NCBI GenBank assembly: GCA_973895155.1
Contig: OZ316897.1
Coordinates: 18,910,001-18,974,000, forward strand
DNA from: Marsupella aquatica
Taxonomy: Eukaryota > Marchantiophyta
Length of the DNA: 64,000 nucleotides
Reading direction: 5' to 3'
Shown here in pieces: positions 1 through 9,969 of the stretch; position 1 is the stretch's first letter, and every line of letters begins with the position of its first letter. The position numbers and the translations under genes are program-made. The notes under the pieces are model-generated. The model made no database searches and was not told where the DNA came from. It was given only the letters and a program-made list of their open reading frames with translations.

Positions 1-2033
1 TGGGGTTGGCCGATGTTGTGGGTCGACCTGAGGGCGACCCACCAAGAAATCCCTTTGCCGGTGTAGAGAATTGGATGCACCAGTCGGACCCAGATCTTAC
101 ATCGTCCACATCGGACGCACATTGGAAGGCAACCGCAGATGATCTAGGCAATATTGACGTAGTAGAATTGGGAGAAATGTCAGACATTGCGCTTGCAAAG
201 GAGGATGATCGTCAAGTACCTGAGACCGCTGCAAATGAAGAAGAGAAGGCAGGTGCTTCAAATCCTCCCCTGTCTCCTCTATATTGCTCATCAGAGACTA
301 AATTGGTTTTTACAAGTGCTTCTACAGGAAGCCCCATAGTATTATCATTTTCAGAAAATTCTGGATCCGAGATCGGCAGGACTGGATATATGAAAATAGT
401 CTGTCTTGCAACTCATTTTATATGGAGAAATGGACCAAAGGTTGGAATGATAGAATCACTAGATGATGCTCCAAAGATAATGGCAAAATCAAATTACAAA
501 AAACTGAACTTGAGACTGATCCCAGTTTTTGCACCCCCATCCTTTGAAGAGCAACTTCCCAGTGGTATCAATTCCGAGATACAGAGTGTTCTAGGTGATC
601 AAACAATAGATGAATTTGGGCATTTTAGCATTGGAAATGATTAGCCCTTTCTTTGGTTCTTGGTATTTTAATGACAATCTAAGCTTTATCTTTGTAATAA
701 TATACTTTTTTACAGACCAAAGTTCCGTTGTAGAATCTCCTTCCTCAAAGGATTTTGTTGGCATTCCCTCGGAAAGCGTTGCTATGGAGGAAGGGTTTGA
801 CCCAGGTATACTTTGGATCTAAAAAATGGCAAGTGAATGTAATTAATGTTTTTCTAGGAGGGTCGCCCCAGGGTCGTTCCTCTCTCCTTCAAATGCTATA
901 ACAAAGTTTGTTTGATTTCAAATTTTGAGAGTTTTCCTCCGTAGTAATTGTTTAAACTTTGAGTCGCATTGACTAAGGGCTTATTTTAATGTTTCCAGAA
1001 TTCACTCCAATACTACACTCTCTGATCCGGCGAAAGCTCTTGGTTCTTGACCTTAACAAGATTTGTTGGGATTGCATTAAGACCAGAAGCTCAGGACCAT
1101 GGCGAAATCAGACAAGTTTACGTGGTGTGCACTGGGGAGACGTGGAGGGTTTAATTTCATGTATGTGGAGCGCCCATACCTCCACGAATTTCTATATGCA
1201 GCTTTCATGGTTTTTGACGTTGCAATTTGGACCTATGCAAGGAGGCCAAAAACAATGGACTTAATGGAGTTGATTTTCACTGAGGAGGAGCGAAAGAAGT
1301 TCAAGTTTGTCTTTACTCAAGAAGATACCTTTGATACTTGCATCCAAAGGCCAGATATAACAGATGGGAAGGCCAATTTACTTCTGAAGAATTTGCAAAC
1401 CATTTGGGACCGTTTTCCAGAAAAATATGATGCTTCTAATACAGTTATTGATGATTCTTTATTGAAGGCATTTTGAATTATGACGTGAATGGATTGTTTC
1501 CAAATCCATTCACTCACACAGCTTCAAATGACACTTTTTTGCCCAAGATATTATGGCCGTATCTTTGCAAATTGAGAAAGGCTTACTCCGTTCAACATTA
1601 TATCACTGTCAACAATCCAAAGTGGTCTGTTTTCAATTTATTAACAAGCAAGGAGGATCATGCTACCATCTATGCTCTTTTGGAACAGAAGTGGGGAGAT
1701 TGTCGTTGTATCCATAAGGAGTTTGGAACCATCTTGGATGTGACTCCTGAAGAGATTCCTTGGGACGGAAAGAACGAGGTGCAACATTACCCACCACTGG
1801 AGACGTGGACCACGCATGAGATCGAAGAAACTGCAAACGTAATACTTGGAGACAACTATTCTGGTCCTCATAGACAAAATAGAAGGCATTTTATTTGGAA
1901 AGTTCTCAGAACTAGGGATCTCACCAATAAGTTTAAGAACCACCATGCGAGAGATACTTGCAACCGTGACATCCGCTATGATAAATCAGGAAGCAGACTT
2001 TCTTGTTCAAATGAGTTTTGTCTTGATCATTAG
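1..2033 (+). pseudogene. Decayed FCP1/NIF-type (HAD superfamily) phosphatase-like gene, 5' end outside the window
   Basis: An open frame runs in from the window edge. Three exons can be proposed with matching phases: up to 594 (donor GTGATC), 716-805 (acceptor after TTTTTACAG, donor GTATAC), and from 999 (acceptor GTTTCCAG). The third exon opens with LLVLDLNK, the position of the catalytic DxD/DLN motif of plant NIF phosphatases. It then carries RPYLHEFL, FDVAIWT and IDDSLLKA, followed by LFPNPF and LWPYL, all in the order of the family. The frame must change near 1100-1110 and again at about 1470, where a stop follows KAF. Two frameshifts in the conserved domain argue for a dead copy; two sequencing errors are the alternative. 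The N-terminal 200 residues (acidic, Ser-rich) are unrecognised. Such enzymes dephosphorylate Ser/Thr, for example on the RNA polymerase II tail, but this copy probably makes no full protein. Confidence 0.55.
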
Positions 2034-2480
2034 GAGATAGGGTTGCTCTAGTGCCTACCCTGAATTGTACATTCATATTATGTCAAAGGATATGTTTTGA
2101 ACATGTAGGATAAAGTAAATAATTAGGATATGCTTAGTGTGAGGCTCTCTCACTGGACTGGACAATTTAATAATTATATAGTGGGTTAATCTCATTTTGA
2201 CCCTTGATTTATGACCATCTATATTTTTTAATTTATAGATGGTCTGAGTGGTATTGGCCTCTGATTTTTGGACTAAATCAAATTTAATCTAATTTTTAAA
2301 TTAATTAGAATATATGATTTAAGTTATTATTAAACATTTGGGTGAAAAAAAACAAAATTTTGGGCGTTCAAAAGTGTATATTTGGGCTGAAAAAAATTAG
2401 CTTTTGGGAATGCTTTAATAGAAATTTGGCCTGAAAAAATAACTTTAGGGTCCATCTTATGGACTTTTAAAAGTACAATT
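2034..2480. other. AT-rich intergenic stretch
   Basis: No gene is supported here. The sequence is rich in A and T with short runs of A, and no splice-linked reading frame or repeat border was recognised. Confidence 0.5.
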
Positions 2481-2830
2481 TTAATGAATATAGTGATGGA
2501 GGCTTATGCTACTCGTTACCCAGGGGACCTTTTCTACCCATTTGCCATGGAGGTCTTTGGAGCGCTGCACGTGACTTTTGACCAGTTCTTGCGCTCCTGT
2601 CCGGTTCATTATGTCGAGCGACGGCCTTATCCACCCGTCTCTGTTATCACATCCTTTTTTAGACAGAGGGTGTCCATTGCACTTCAGCATGCACAGACCT
2701 TCACTATCCTTCGTAGAGGCGAGGCAGTTGGAGTCCGGGCATCTAGTCGGCTTCCATTGCTTGACCCCCCTATGCAGTTCACGACGGAGCTTTATCAGGC
2801 CCTTCACTTTGCCGTTGGGTAGTCTTTAGG
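2481..2830 (+). repeat. Dispersed repeat copy 1 with a protein-like frame (partner at 28,540-28,885)
   Basis: An open frame of about 112 codons contains YPPVSVITSFFRQ, FTILRRGEA and a PMQF..ELYQA motif. The copy near 28.6 kb has the matching YPLMSVIMAFVRQ, FTILCRGEA and PMQ..ELYWA, with stops and a frameshift. Conservation of the reading frame between two diverged copies suggests that both descend from a coding part of a mobile element. I cannot name the family. It is unlikely to be a working gene, because it lacks a clear promoter, introns or a full-length domain. Confidence 0.5.
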
Positions 2831-2998
2831 TTTGTGTGTCCTTTGTTCTCTTTGGGCTGGGCTTGTGCCTGGTCTTTTTTGTTTTTGCTCTTTGGGCTTT
2901 TGGCCTTTTTTCTTGTTTTCCCTTGATTGGGTTTTTTGGCAAAGTGGGATCCTGTCTCCCGGTTCAGCGCCTCCTCCTCTTTGGCAGTTTGATATATA

Positions 2999-3024
2999 TC
3001 CGCGTCAGTCCACTAGATATACTC
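2999..3024. repeat. Extra copy of the terminal repeat of the adjacent TIR element
   Basis: CGTCAGTCCACTAGATATAC occurs here and again at 3079, where it forms the left terminal repeat of the 3079-3752 element. The extra copy may mark an older or nested insertion, or a local tandem duplication. Confidence 0.6.
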
Positions 3025-3078
3025 CTGTCATATTATTTTTTAAAATTTTAAAATTTTAACTTATTGTACCACTATGTG

Positions 3079-3752
3079 CGTCAGTCCACTAGATATACTG
3101 TCTAGAAGCAATTAGGTGTACTCTTGCTTAAAAATACATATGTAACTTATGTAAGAAGTATTTATTAGCCCTTCTCATTCCCATATTAATTTGTTTCGTG
3201 TTTTGAAATACTTGTGCAAGTGAGGTAGTATTTAAAGTACTTAATTTTTTCTCTCTTTAGTTATTTTCTCTCAATGTTTTGGAATTACACATACCTGAAA
3301 GTATTTCTCCAAAGCATAGTCTTACCTGAACTTTAGGAAGGTGAACCAATGGTTTTGGGTGCTATCCGGGTGCTATTTGGGTGCTATTTTTCAAAAGTTG
3401 TTTTTTGCAAATAAATCATGTAGGACTTTAACAATTCTTTGATACTATTTTTCCAAAAACATTTTTGAAAATATTCACCTTAGACGTGAGCATTCCTTGG
3501 TGTCATTTTTGTGATAGTTTTTTTTTAGATGTGAGCACCTAGGTAGAATATTTCAGGGAATTTACGCAATGTCACTTAAACAACAATTTTTATTCTTTAG
3601 CTTAGTACACAAGGCACTAATTTTAATTCACAAGGCATCAATTGAATTCAATAAAAATGAGCATACAGGATGCACATAGTAACAAATGTTAAAGTATTTT
3701 AAAACAAGAGTACACGGAAAATTATTCTAGACAGTATATCTGATGGACCGAC
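3079..3752. mobile_element. Small non-autonomous DNA element (MITE-like) with 29-bp terminal inverted repeats
   Basis: The left end (3079-3107) and the reverse complement of the right end (3724-3752) match at 26 of 29 positions around the core ATATACTGTCTAGAA. The 674-bp interior is AT-rich and has no transposase-like frame, so it would depend on an enzyme supplied elsewhere. I could not define a convincing target-site duplication. The superfamily is unknown. Confidence 0.6.
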
Positions 3753-4102
3753 GTAGATAATTGTCTGGTCATGTTACAATTAAAAAATGGAAAACATAAT
3801 ATAACAGGTCCTGAGAAGGGGTTACAGGGACAGGGCCCATTAAGTATATTTGAAAAGTTAGGGGCTCCTCAGGAATATCTTTAGTTAGAGGGCCCCATAA
3901 AGTATTTTGCTGTCCATCACATACTTTCAAAGATAAGCTTTCGGAGAAGAATTTGAGTTCAGAAACCGAACAATAGAAAAGCAATGCTGGGGAATCGGAA
4001 CGCCAAGTGTACTCCTCCTGAAACAAGACAGGGGAAGACTCTCTTTCGATGCTTTCTCCACTGAATGTCCGGTTGCATGAGTATTAAACTTTAAAGGAAC
4101 TA

Positions 4103-4375
4103 TTTATCGAAAGAACCATAATTTATACAAAAAGAAGAAACAGAGTACAGTGAACGGAAAGCACAAGAGAGGTCAAAAGATTCAGCGAGACGAACTTTTC
4201 ATCGAAAGAAACATAATTTATACAGAAAGAAGAAACAGAGTACGATTAACGGAAAGCACAAGAGTGGTCAAAAGATTCAGCGAGACGAGCTTTTTATCGA
4301 AACAACCATAATTTGTGCAAAACGAACAAAGTCCAATGAAGGGAAAGCAAACAGGCCCAAAGGTTCAGCAAGCAG
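4103..4375. repeat. Tandem repeat, about 94-96 bp unit, three copies
   Basis: Units begin with TTTATCGAAAGAACCATAAT at 4103, 4197 and 4293. The first two are nearly identical and the third is diverged and shorter. Each contains a CGGAAAGCACAAGAG-like block. No coding frame is conserved across the units. Confidence 0.8.
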
Positions 4376-6360
4376 AGTGGACTCATTTATTACATTTGGA
4401 AGGTAGTATGTTCCTGCCAGTAAAAATTGAAAAATCATCACTCTTCCTCAGTGTCAAAGGCTTACTCTGAATCTCACTTTTGGGTGGATTGAGTGTAACA
4501 AGGCTTAGTCTGGACCTCACTTTGGGGTGGATTGAGTGTAAAAAGAATTGCACCTTAAGGGGGTTTCAAACCTTGTACCTCCACCTACACACAGAGATGG
4601 ACTACCACTCCACCCATAGTCTGCAGGATGGAGAGTCATTCCGGGTATCTATCTTGATATCAATGTGCACAATTCAGGCAGCAGCTGGCTAGCAGCAAGC
4701 AAGGACAACCCAAAATCTTTTCCGCAGTTTCGGCCTGTATCTAATGACTAGTTCAACCGAGAGAGACGATGCTCACCAGGTTAGTGCCTAAATAAGAATT
4801 GCATTTAAAACCAGGGTTTTGCTCTCCACAGGTAAGTAACAACGCATGTAATAGTCAAAATAGGCATTTAGTAAGATGAACATGCTATATAGTCAACATG
4901 TTGCAATGATTTTATCAACATAATAAAATAACAAAGTAACAAATAATGTAACAAATGCTCATAGTGGGGTAAAAGTCAGTTACATTGAAATACCCATGGT
5001 GGGTGACTGGGTCAGAAGATCCCTTAAATTAAAACACCCCGCGTGTAAACTAAATTGTGATGAGTGGCAGGCTTTCCTTTATGTGCTTCCTACAAGACAA
5101 GAAAACTACAGTCCTGTACACGAGTTGCTTTCTCACACGAGCGTCTCGTTTAGACCAAAAGAGAAAACCTCTACTGGAATGGAAGACTTCCCAAGCGTTT
5201 TAGTTGCCATAATTACTGCATTGCACCACTCAATAGCTACACTCAATGGCTACAGTATGCTGTCTTCCACTAACTCATTTCCCACATTGCCACCAGAGTT
5301 TAGTGCCAACTTTCGCCAGGTTCCACCTCTCCAGAAAGTGTTGGCCAGTTTTGGCACAAATTTGCTACAGTCGTTTTTCTATGTACCAGTAGCCAGTTCT
5401 CACCTAGTCATAGACCCCATTAGCCATAATTTTACAGTCATCCGGTCATAGACCCCATTAGCTATAATTTTACAGTCATCCTCAAATATAAGGTCCATGT
5501 CAAAAAATAGTTTGGGAATTTCAGATTAAGAACATTCCTACCGTCTTCTCCTTCACACACACTCGCATTCTCCACTCTGGCTAATAAAGAAAAAAACTGA
5601 AAGATTACACTCATTGCCACAGACCCCAGTAGCCAGAATCTGAGGATATTCTTAAATCTAGGGAGATTTAACCAGAATCTGTCTGCATCCTTCAAGCTAG
5701 GGAGATCTCAGGGTCAGAAATTAATCTCAGAAAAGAACATTCTCAAATCTTCTACTTCACAAGGTCACATTAGCCATTAGCCCCCTGGTGAAAAAGAAAA
5801 ACCTCCAAAATCACATTGTTCCCAAGTGAAACACAAAGCCCCAACGCCAGAGGCTACTTGGGTTCAGCCCTAAAAAAAATTGAAGCCCAACAGAAAGTTC
5901 ACGCTCATCAGAGCCTGGACTTTTATACATTTGTACTAAGGTTGCAATTTCAAAGTGGAGGACTGTTTTCATAGATGAAAACTTCCAAGGGTTGGCAAGG
6001 GGGGGGGGGGAGGTTGCAACGAGAATAAAGGGCCGACCACATTGGGGGAAACACAATCTGCAATCATTGTAAGGGAGGCCGGTGGGTCATGGCCAGGAAG
6101 TAGAACCAGATGAAGGGACAGCAGAAAGGGTTGTAAGAGTTGCTTAGTTGAAATGAGTTTCCCATGCTCAATGGTTGCAATGTTTTGGAGCCATAAGCTT
6201 GAAAGGATCTCCATTGAGACAGTTGAAATTAGATGGGATCCCATAAGGAACATTCTTTGCATGAAATCTTATCTGTGTAAACTAGCCCAATTACCAGTTC
6301 TTGAACAGTAAATAGATATCAAGACAAAAAAAAACTTACAAACCTTTTTTTCCTACACTA
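4376..6360. other. Intergenic region with short local duplications
   Basis: No gene is supported. A 37-bp block beginning TCATAGACCCCATTAG is duplicated head to tail (about 5409-5480). A shorter duplication around GGGTGGATTGAGTGTAA lies at 4480-4545. A run of twelve G lies at 5999-6010. Parts of 5260-5670 resemble, in reverse orientation, 45,230-45,420 (shared CCATTAGCCAGAATCT), which suggests an old dispersed repeat family. Confidence 0.5.
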
Positions 6361-6550
6361 TTTCCCTTGCCCCATCCCTGTTTATTGTCTCACCCTCATT
6401 TCAGCTTGTGTTTATTTATGGCACTTTTGTTCACCTTGGCTCCTCTCCCTGTTTGCTGTCCACCTTCATTGTAAGGGAATTATGGTCTTACTAGAGTCTT
6501 CACTCTAGACCATACTTAGGCCTTAAAAGTAGCTTCCCTTCACAAATTAT
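6361..6550. repeat. Diverged copy of the repeat found upstream of both PCBER-like genes
   Basis: Blocks such as CATCCCTGTTT, CACCTTCATT, TCTAGACCATA and AAAAGTAGC recur in the same order at 15,545-15,700 and 25,040-25,190. This copy is the most diverged of the three. It is therefore a dispersed repeat and not a regulatory region unique to the reductase genes. Confidence 0.55.
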
Positions 6551-7812
6551 GAATAAGATGCACATTTTCACAAATTTTTCAAAGGCTTAAGAATCCAACC
6601 CTAGTATAACGTTTGGGAAGAGGACCCTCATCTGAACTTAAAGCACTCCCACTGATGCTTGCCAAACACCTGCCCCATCAGGCTGTTTGCAAGCAGGGTT
6701 GGTGCCCACTTGTCTGGTTTCGGGCCAAGTCCCATGCGTCGGACCAAGAGAAGAAGCCGAGGCAACTCTGTGCACTGTTGTCGAAGCAGAGATGTCGGAT
6801 CGGCACTGGCGCAGCAATTTTTTGGCATTGGCAGGCTCACTCCTGCTCACTTCTGCAGTGTGCAAATGTAACTGCACATCAAAATAGGATATATAAAGTG
6901 TAGGCATCACTCTATACCATGATAAATTTAGTTAATTTCTTTAAATCAATGAGTACACATTGTACATTTTCACATTTTGATGTGTGATTATCGGCAGAGT
7001 GGGCTTCCACTACACTCACTCTGGGCCGGGCCCTATACCAGCCCGGGGAAGCTCCTCACATCTCCAATAGTTTGGCTACCTCTATCTGGGCTATTAATCG
7101 AGTAAATGACAAATTTTCTCCACCCTCACCCCTCAACGACTCAGATGACATGTCAAGTTGTTTTGGGGGTGGTGGGTTTCGTTATTGGTACAGGTTTCAT
7201 GTGGTCCCAGCCAGGGGACCCCTGTCCCAAAAGTGACCAACTGACAGTACACCAGGCAGAACAGGAATTCTGGGAGTGGGAGAGCCCTACAGTTCCTCGT
7301 GCATCACAGTAGAGCCACAGCATGCGCTCTACTGTGACGTAGAGGACCAACGACCTCCTCTGATTCGCTCCCATTCTAAAGGAGACACTCAATACAGCGC
7401 CACGCGGACTGGGGACATTTACTGTAGCACGGGTTCCATGGCTTCCCTTCTCAGTCCCAGTATTGGGAGTGTTGGGGCGAACACGAGAGATCTCCTTAGT
7501 TGAGCAGATTCACAGAGAATTGCACTGAAATTGATGCCCGAAGAGCACCACGAAATCCCCATCTCTCTCGTTGGATGGCACCTCATCGATTTTTTGATTG
7601 AATGATTCTCTGAAGGTCTGAGACTCTGAGGTTGCCTGAGAAGCAACCTCGACATCACATACTCTGCCCTGCCTTGCTCTGCCCTGCCTTCTCTTGCTTG
7701 CTCCTCTCCTTGCCGTGCTTCAACACGAGACGTGCTTGGAGTTGGAGACGATCCGTTCCGCTCGCATTAGAGATCGCGCAGCACCAACTCCCTCTTGTAC
7801 AGTCAGTGGTGG
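6551..7812. other. Intergenic region before the transporter gene
   Basis: Only short overlapping frames on both strands occur here and none looks like a protein. The last part, rich in C and T (7650-7720), probably belongs to the promoter or leader of the transporter gene. Confidence 0.4.
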
Positions 7813-7941
7813 ATGGCTGACTACTCCCTAGCAAGCAAAATCAGCCAGAGCAAGCTTCTCAGTGATGAATTAGAGAATCCTCAGCAGACCCAACAAACGT
7901 CTCATCTCTCGGAGGATGGTTTTCTGATTCAGACAAGGTAA
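7813..7941 (+). promoter_or_regulatory. Possible upstream ORF and leader intron of the transporter gene
   Basis: An ATG at 7813 opens a 42-codon frame ending in TAA at 7939, 124 bp before the transporter ATG. The TAA overlaps a good donor (CAAG|GTAATC), and TTGTCTCAG at 7988-7996 is a good acceptor, giving a possible 59-bp leader intron. If it is spliced, the upstream frame loses its stop and runs past the transporter start in another frame. This arrangement could let splicing control translation. It is inferred from sequence only. Confidence 0.3.
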
Positions 7942-8065
7942 TCATTGTTCTCCTGTTGTAGTTGTTCCATTTGGGTGTTGGGTTTTGTTGTCTCAGAAAG
8001 TTGATTCAGACATTCGATCGAATTGGGGGAGTGAGGAGGTATCGAGTGGAGCAACAGCAACAACG

Positions 8066-9421
8066 ATGGAGAGGAAGGGCAGTTCACCATCGAGCTCTCA
8101 CGGATCGGAGAACACACCGCTTTTGCCGTTGAAGGATCAGGATGTGGAGGTCGCAGATGATGGATACCACAAGGCGTCCTTCACCAGTGCTGTGTTTAAT
8201 TTATCCACCACGGTTGTGGGTGCTGGGATTATGGCCTTGCCAGCAACGATGAAAGTGTTGGGGCTGCCGTTGGGTCTGTTGATGATTTTAGTTGCCGGTT
8301 TCCTCACCGACATCTCTCTCGAATTCTTGACTAGATACTCCAAGCCATGCAAGGCTCGGTCATATGGAGGGCTGATGGCGGACTCGTTTGGGAAATCGGG
8401 CAGAACTGTGACTCAACTGTTCGTCGTGGTGAATAATCTGGGGTGTTTAATAGTCTACATGATTATAATGTGCGATGTGCTCTCGGGGACGACCGAGCAT
8501 ACTGGAGTTTTGACGGAGTGGGCAGGGGGTTCCACTTGGTGGAATGGCAGGGTGGTCGTTCTGTTTGTTACAACCGTTGCCATCTTGGCCCCGCTTTGCT
8601 GTTTGAGGCATGTGGATTCACTGAAGCACTCTTCTGCCTTGTCCATGGCATTGGCTGGAGTTTTTCTTTTCGTGACTATGGTTGTGTGTGTGATAAGACT
8701 CGTGGAAGGAAAAATTTCTCCGCCAAGGCTCCTCCCTGATGTGTACAATGAGCAATCGTTCTGGAGACTCTTCACTGTGGTCCCAGTCCTGGTGACTGCA
8801 TTCATTTGCCACCATAATTTACATCCGATTGCAAATGAGCTCAAGGGTGAGATCCAGGACAAGATGCAAGAGATTTCTCGCGCTTCAATAATTCTTTGCA
8901 GCGTAATCTACATTGCCACCGCTCTATTTGGATACCTTCTATTTGGGGACGACACCTCAAGTGACATTCTTTCCAATTTTGATGTGAATTTGGAGGTGCC
9001 CTACAGCAAAGTCTTGGGTGCCATTGTCCGGATCAGCTATGCAGTGCACATCATGTTGGTCTTTCCTCTCTTGAATTTCTCTCTCCGAGTCAACCTTGAT
9101 TCTTTCTTATTCCCCAAAGCAACGCCCCTAGCAGAGGACACAAAAAGATTCGCCTTTCTGACAGCTCTGATAATTGGGTTTGCATTTTTGGGATCAACAT
9201 TGGTTCCTAATATCTGGGTAGCATTTGAGTTCACAGGAGCGACGGCAAGCGTGAGCCTTGCTTTCATCTTTCCAGGTGCCATTGCCCTCAAAGACGCTGC
9301 AGGGATTGCAAGGCGGAGGGATAAATGGCTGGCAGGTGTCATGGTCGTCTTGGCTGTGATCTCTAGTGTGTCGGCAATAACCACCAATCTCCTGGATCTT
9401 ATTCAAGCTGAGCACTCATAG
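8066..9421 (+). CDS. AVT6-like vacuolar/endomembrane amino-acid transporter (AAAP family)
   Basis: The intron-free frame encodes 451 residues from the ATG at 8066, which starts MERKGSS. The frame stays open upstream but holds no ATG, so 8066 is the likely start. A Ser-rich cytosolic tail with a TPLLPL motif precedes about eleven hydrophobic segments. The first contains VVGAGIMALP, the signature of SNAT/AVT6-type members of the amino acid/auxin permease family. CHHNLHPIANEL in the middle and FPLLNFSLR later fit the same group. Length agrees with plant AVT6 proteins (about 430-490 residues), which export neutral or acidic amino acids from vacuoles by proton-coupled transport; substrate cannot be read from the sequence. 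The gene ends in TAG. A broken copy of its last third lies just downstream. Confidence 0.9.
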   Translation: MERKGSSPSSSHGSENTPLLPLKDQDVEVADDGYHKASFTSAVFNLSTTVVGAGIMALPATMKVLGLPLGLLMILVAGFLTDISLEFLTRYSKPCKARSYGGLMADSFGKSGRTVTQLFVVVNNLGCLIVYMIIMCDVLSGTTEHTGVLTEWAGGSTWWNGRVVVLFVTTVAILAPLCCLRHVDSLKHSSALSMALAGVFLFVTMVVCVIRLVEGKISPPRLLPDVYNEQSFWRLFTVVPVLVTAFICHHNLHPIANELKGEIQDKMQEISRASIILCSVIYIATALFGYLLFGDDTSSDILSNFDVNLEVPYSKVLGAIVRISYAVHIMLVFPLLNFSLRVNLDSFLFPKATPLAEDTKRFAFLTALIIGFAFLGSTLVPNIWVAFEFTGATASVSLAFIFPGAIALKDAAGIARRRDKWLAGVMVVLAVISSVSAITTNLLDLIQAEHS

Positions 9422-9591
9422 CTATTCGATTTTCTGGGATAATAGTAATGAGATTCTACCATTTACAATTTAGTTTTTCATGGGGAAGTTGTACACAGTA
9501 GGCGATGATTATCAACAGAAGTTGTAGCGATTCTGCTGGACTGTGGATATGATCTTGGGACCCCGTTTCTGATGGTCCTGGTACGAAATCC

Positions 9592-9969
9592 TTGAAACCC
9601 ATAATTTCACTTCAATTTTCTCATCAAGTTAACCCTAATTCTTTCTTGCCCACTAGTCTCCACTTCCTGGTGGACGAAATACAACGATTTGCGCTTCTGG
9701 CAGCACTGATCATAGGGATTGCAATTTTTCGCTCTACATTATTGGCTCCTAAATTTTGGATGGCATTTGTGTTCATAAAAGAAACGGCGAGTTTGGGCCT
9801 TGGTTCATCTTTCCGGGTGCAATTGCCTTCTGTCAGCTTGCAGGTACTGCAACATGAACGGAGAAATGGCTGGCACCTGTAATGATTGTCTTTGCTGGAA
9901 CCTGTAATGGTTGTCTTTGCTGTTATGTCTATTGTCTCTGCAACCACCACCATCAGATTTGTCTCATGA
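9592..9969 (+). pseudogene. Broken tandem copy of the transporter C-terminus
   Basis: The frame matches residues of the upstream transporter from NFSLRVNLDSFLF to its end: QVNPNSFLP, DEIQRFALLAALIIG, STLLAPKFWMAFVF and later KWLAPVMIVF. It has no 5' two thirds, contains a frameshift near 9810 and stops, and carries a 25-bp internal duplication around CCTGTAATG at 9878-9930. It is a remnant of a partial duplication, not an exon of the intact gene, which ends in its own stop. Confidence 0.85.

Noticed and set aside
2832-3059. Hydrophobic frame resembling a small membrane protein
   Set aside because: T-rich DNA gives Phe/Leu in any frame; it is not linked to a promoter or relative.
6613-6910. 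Cluster of overlapping frames on both strands
   Set aside because: Several frames open at once points to chance lack of stops; no protein-like motif.
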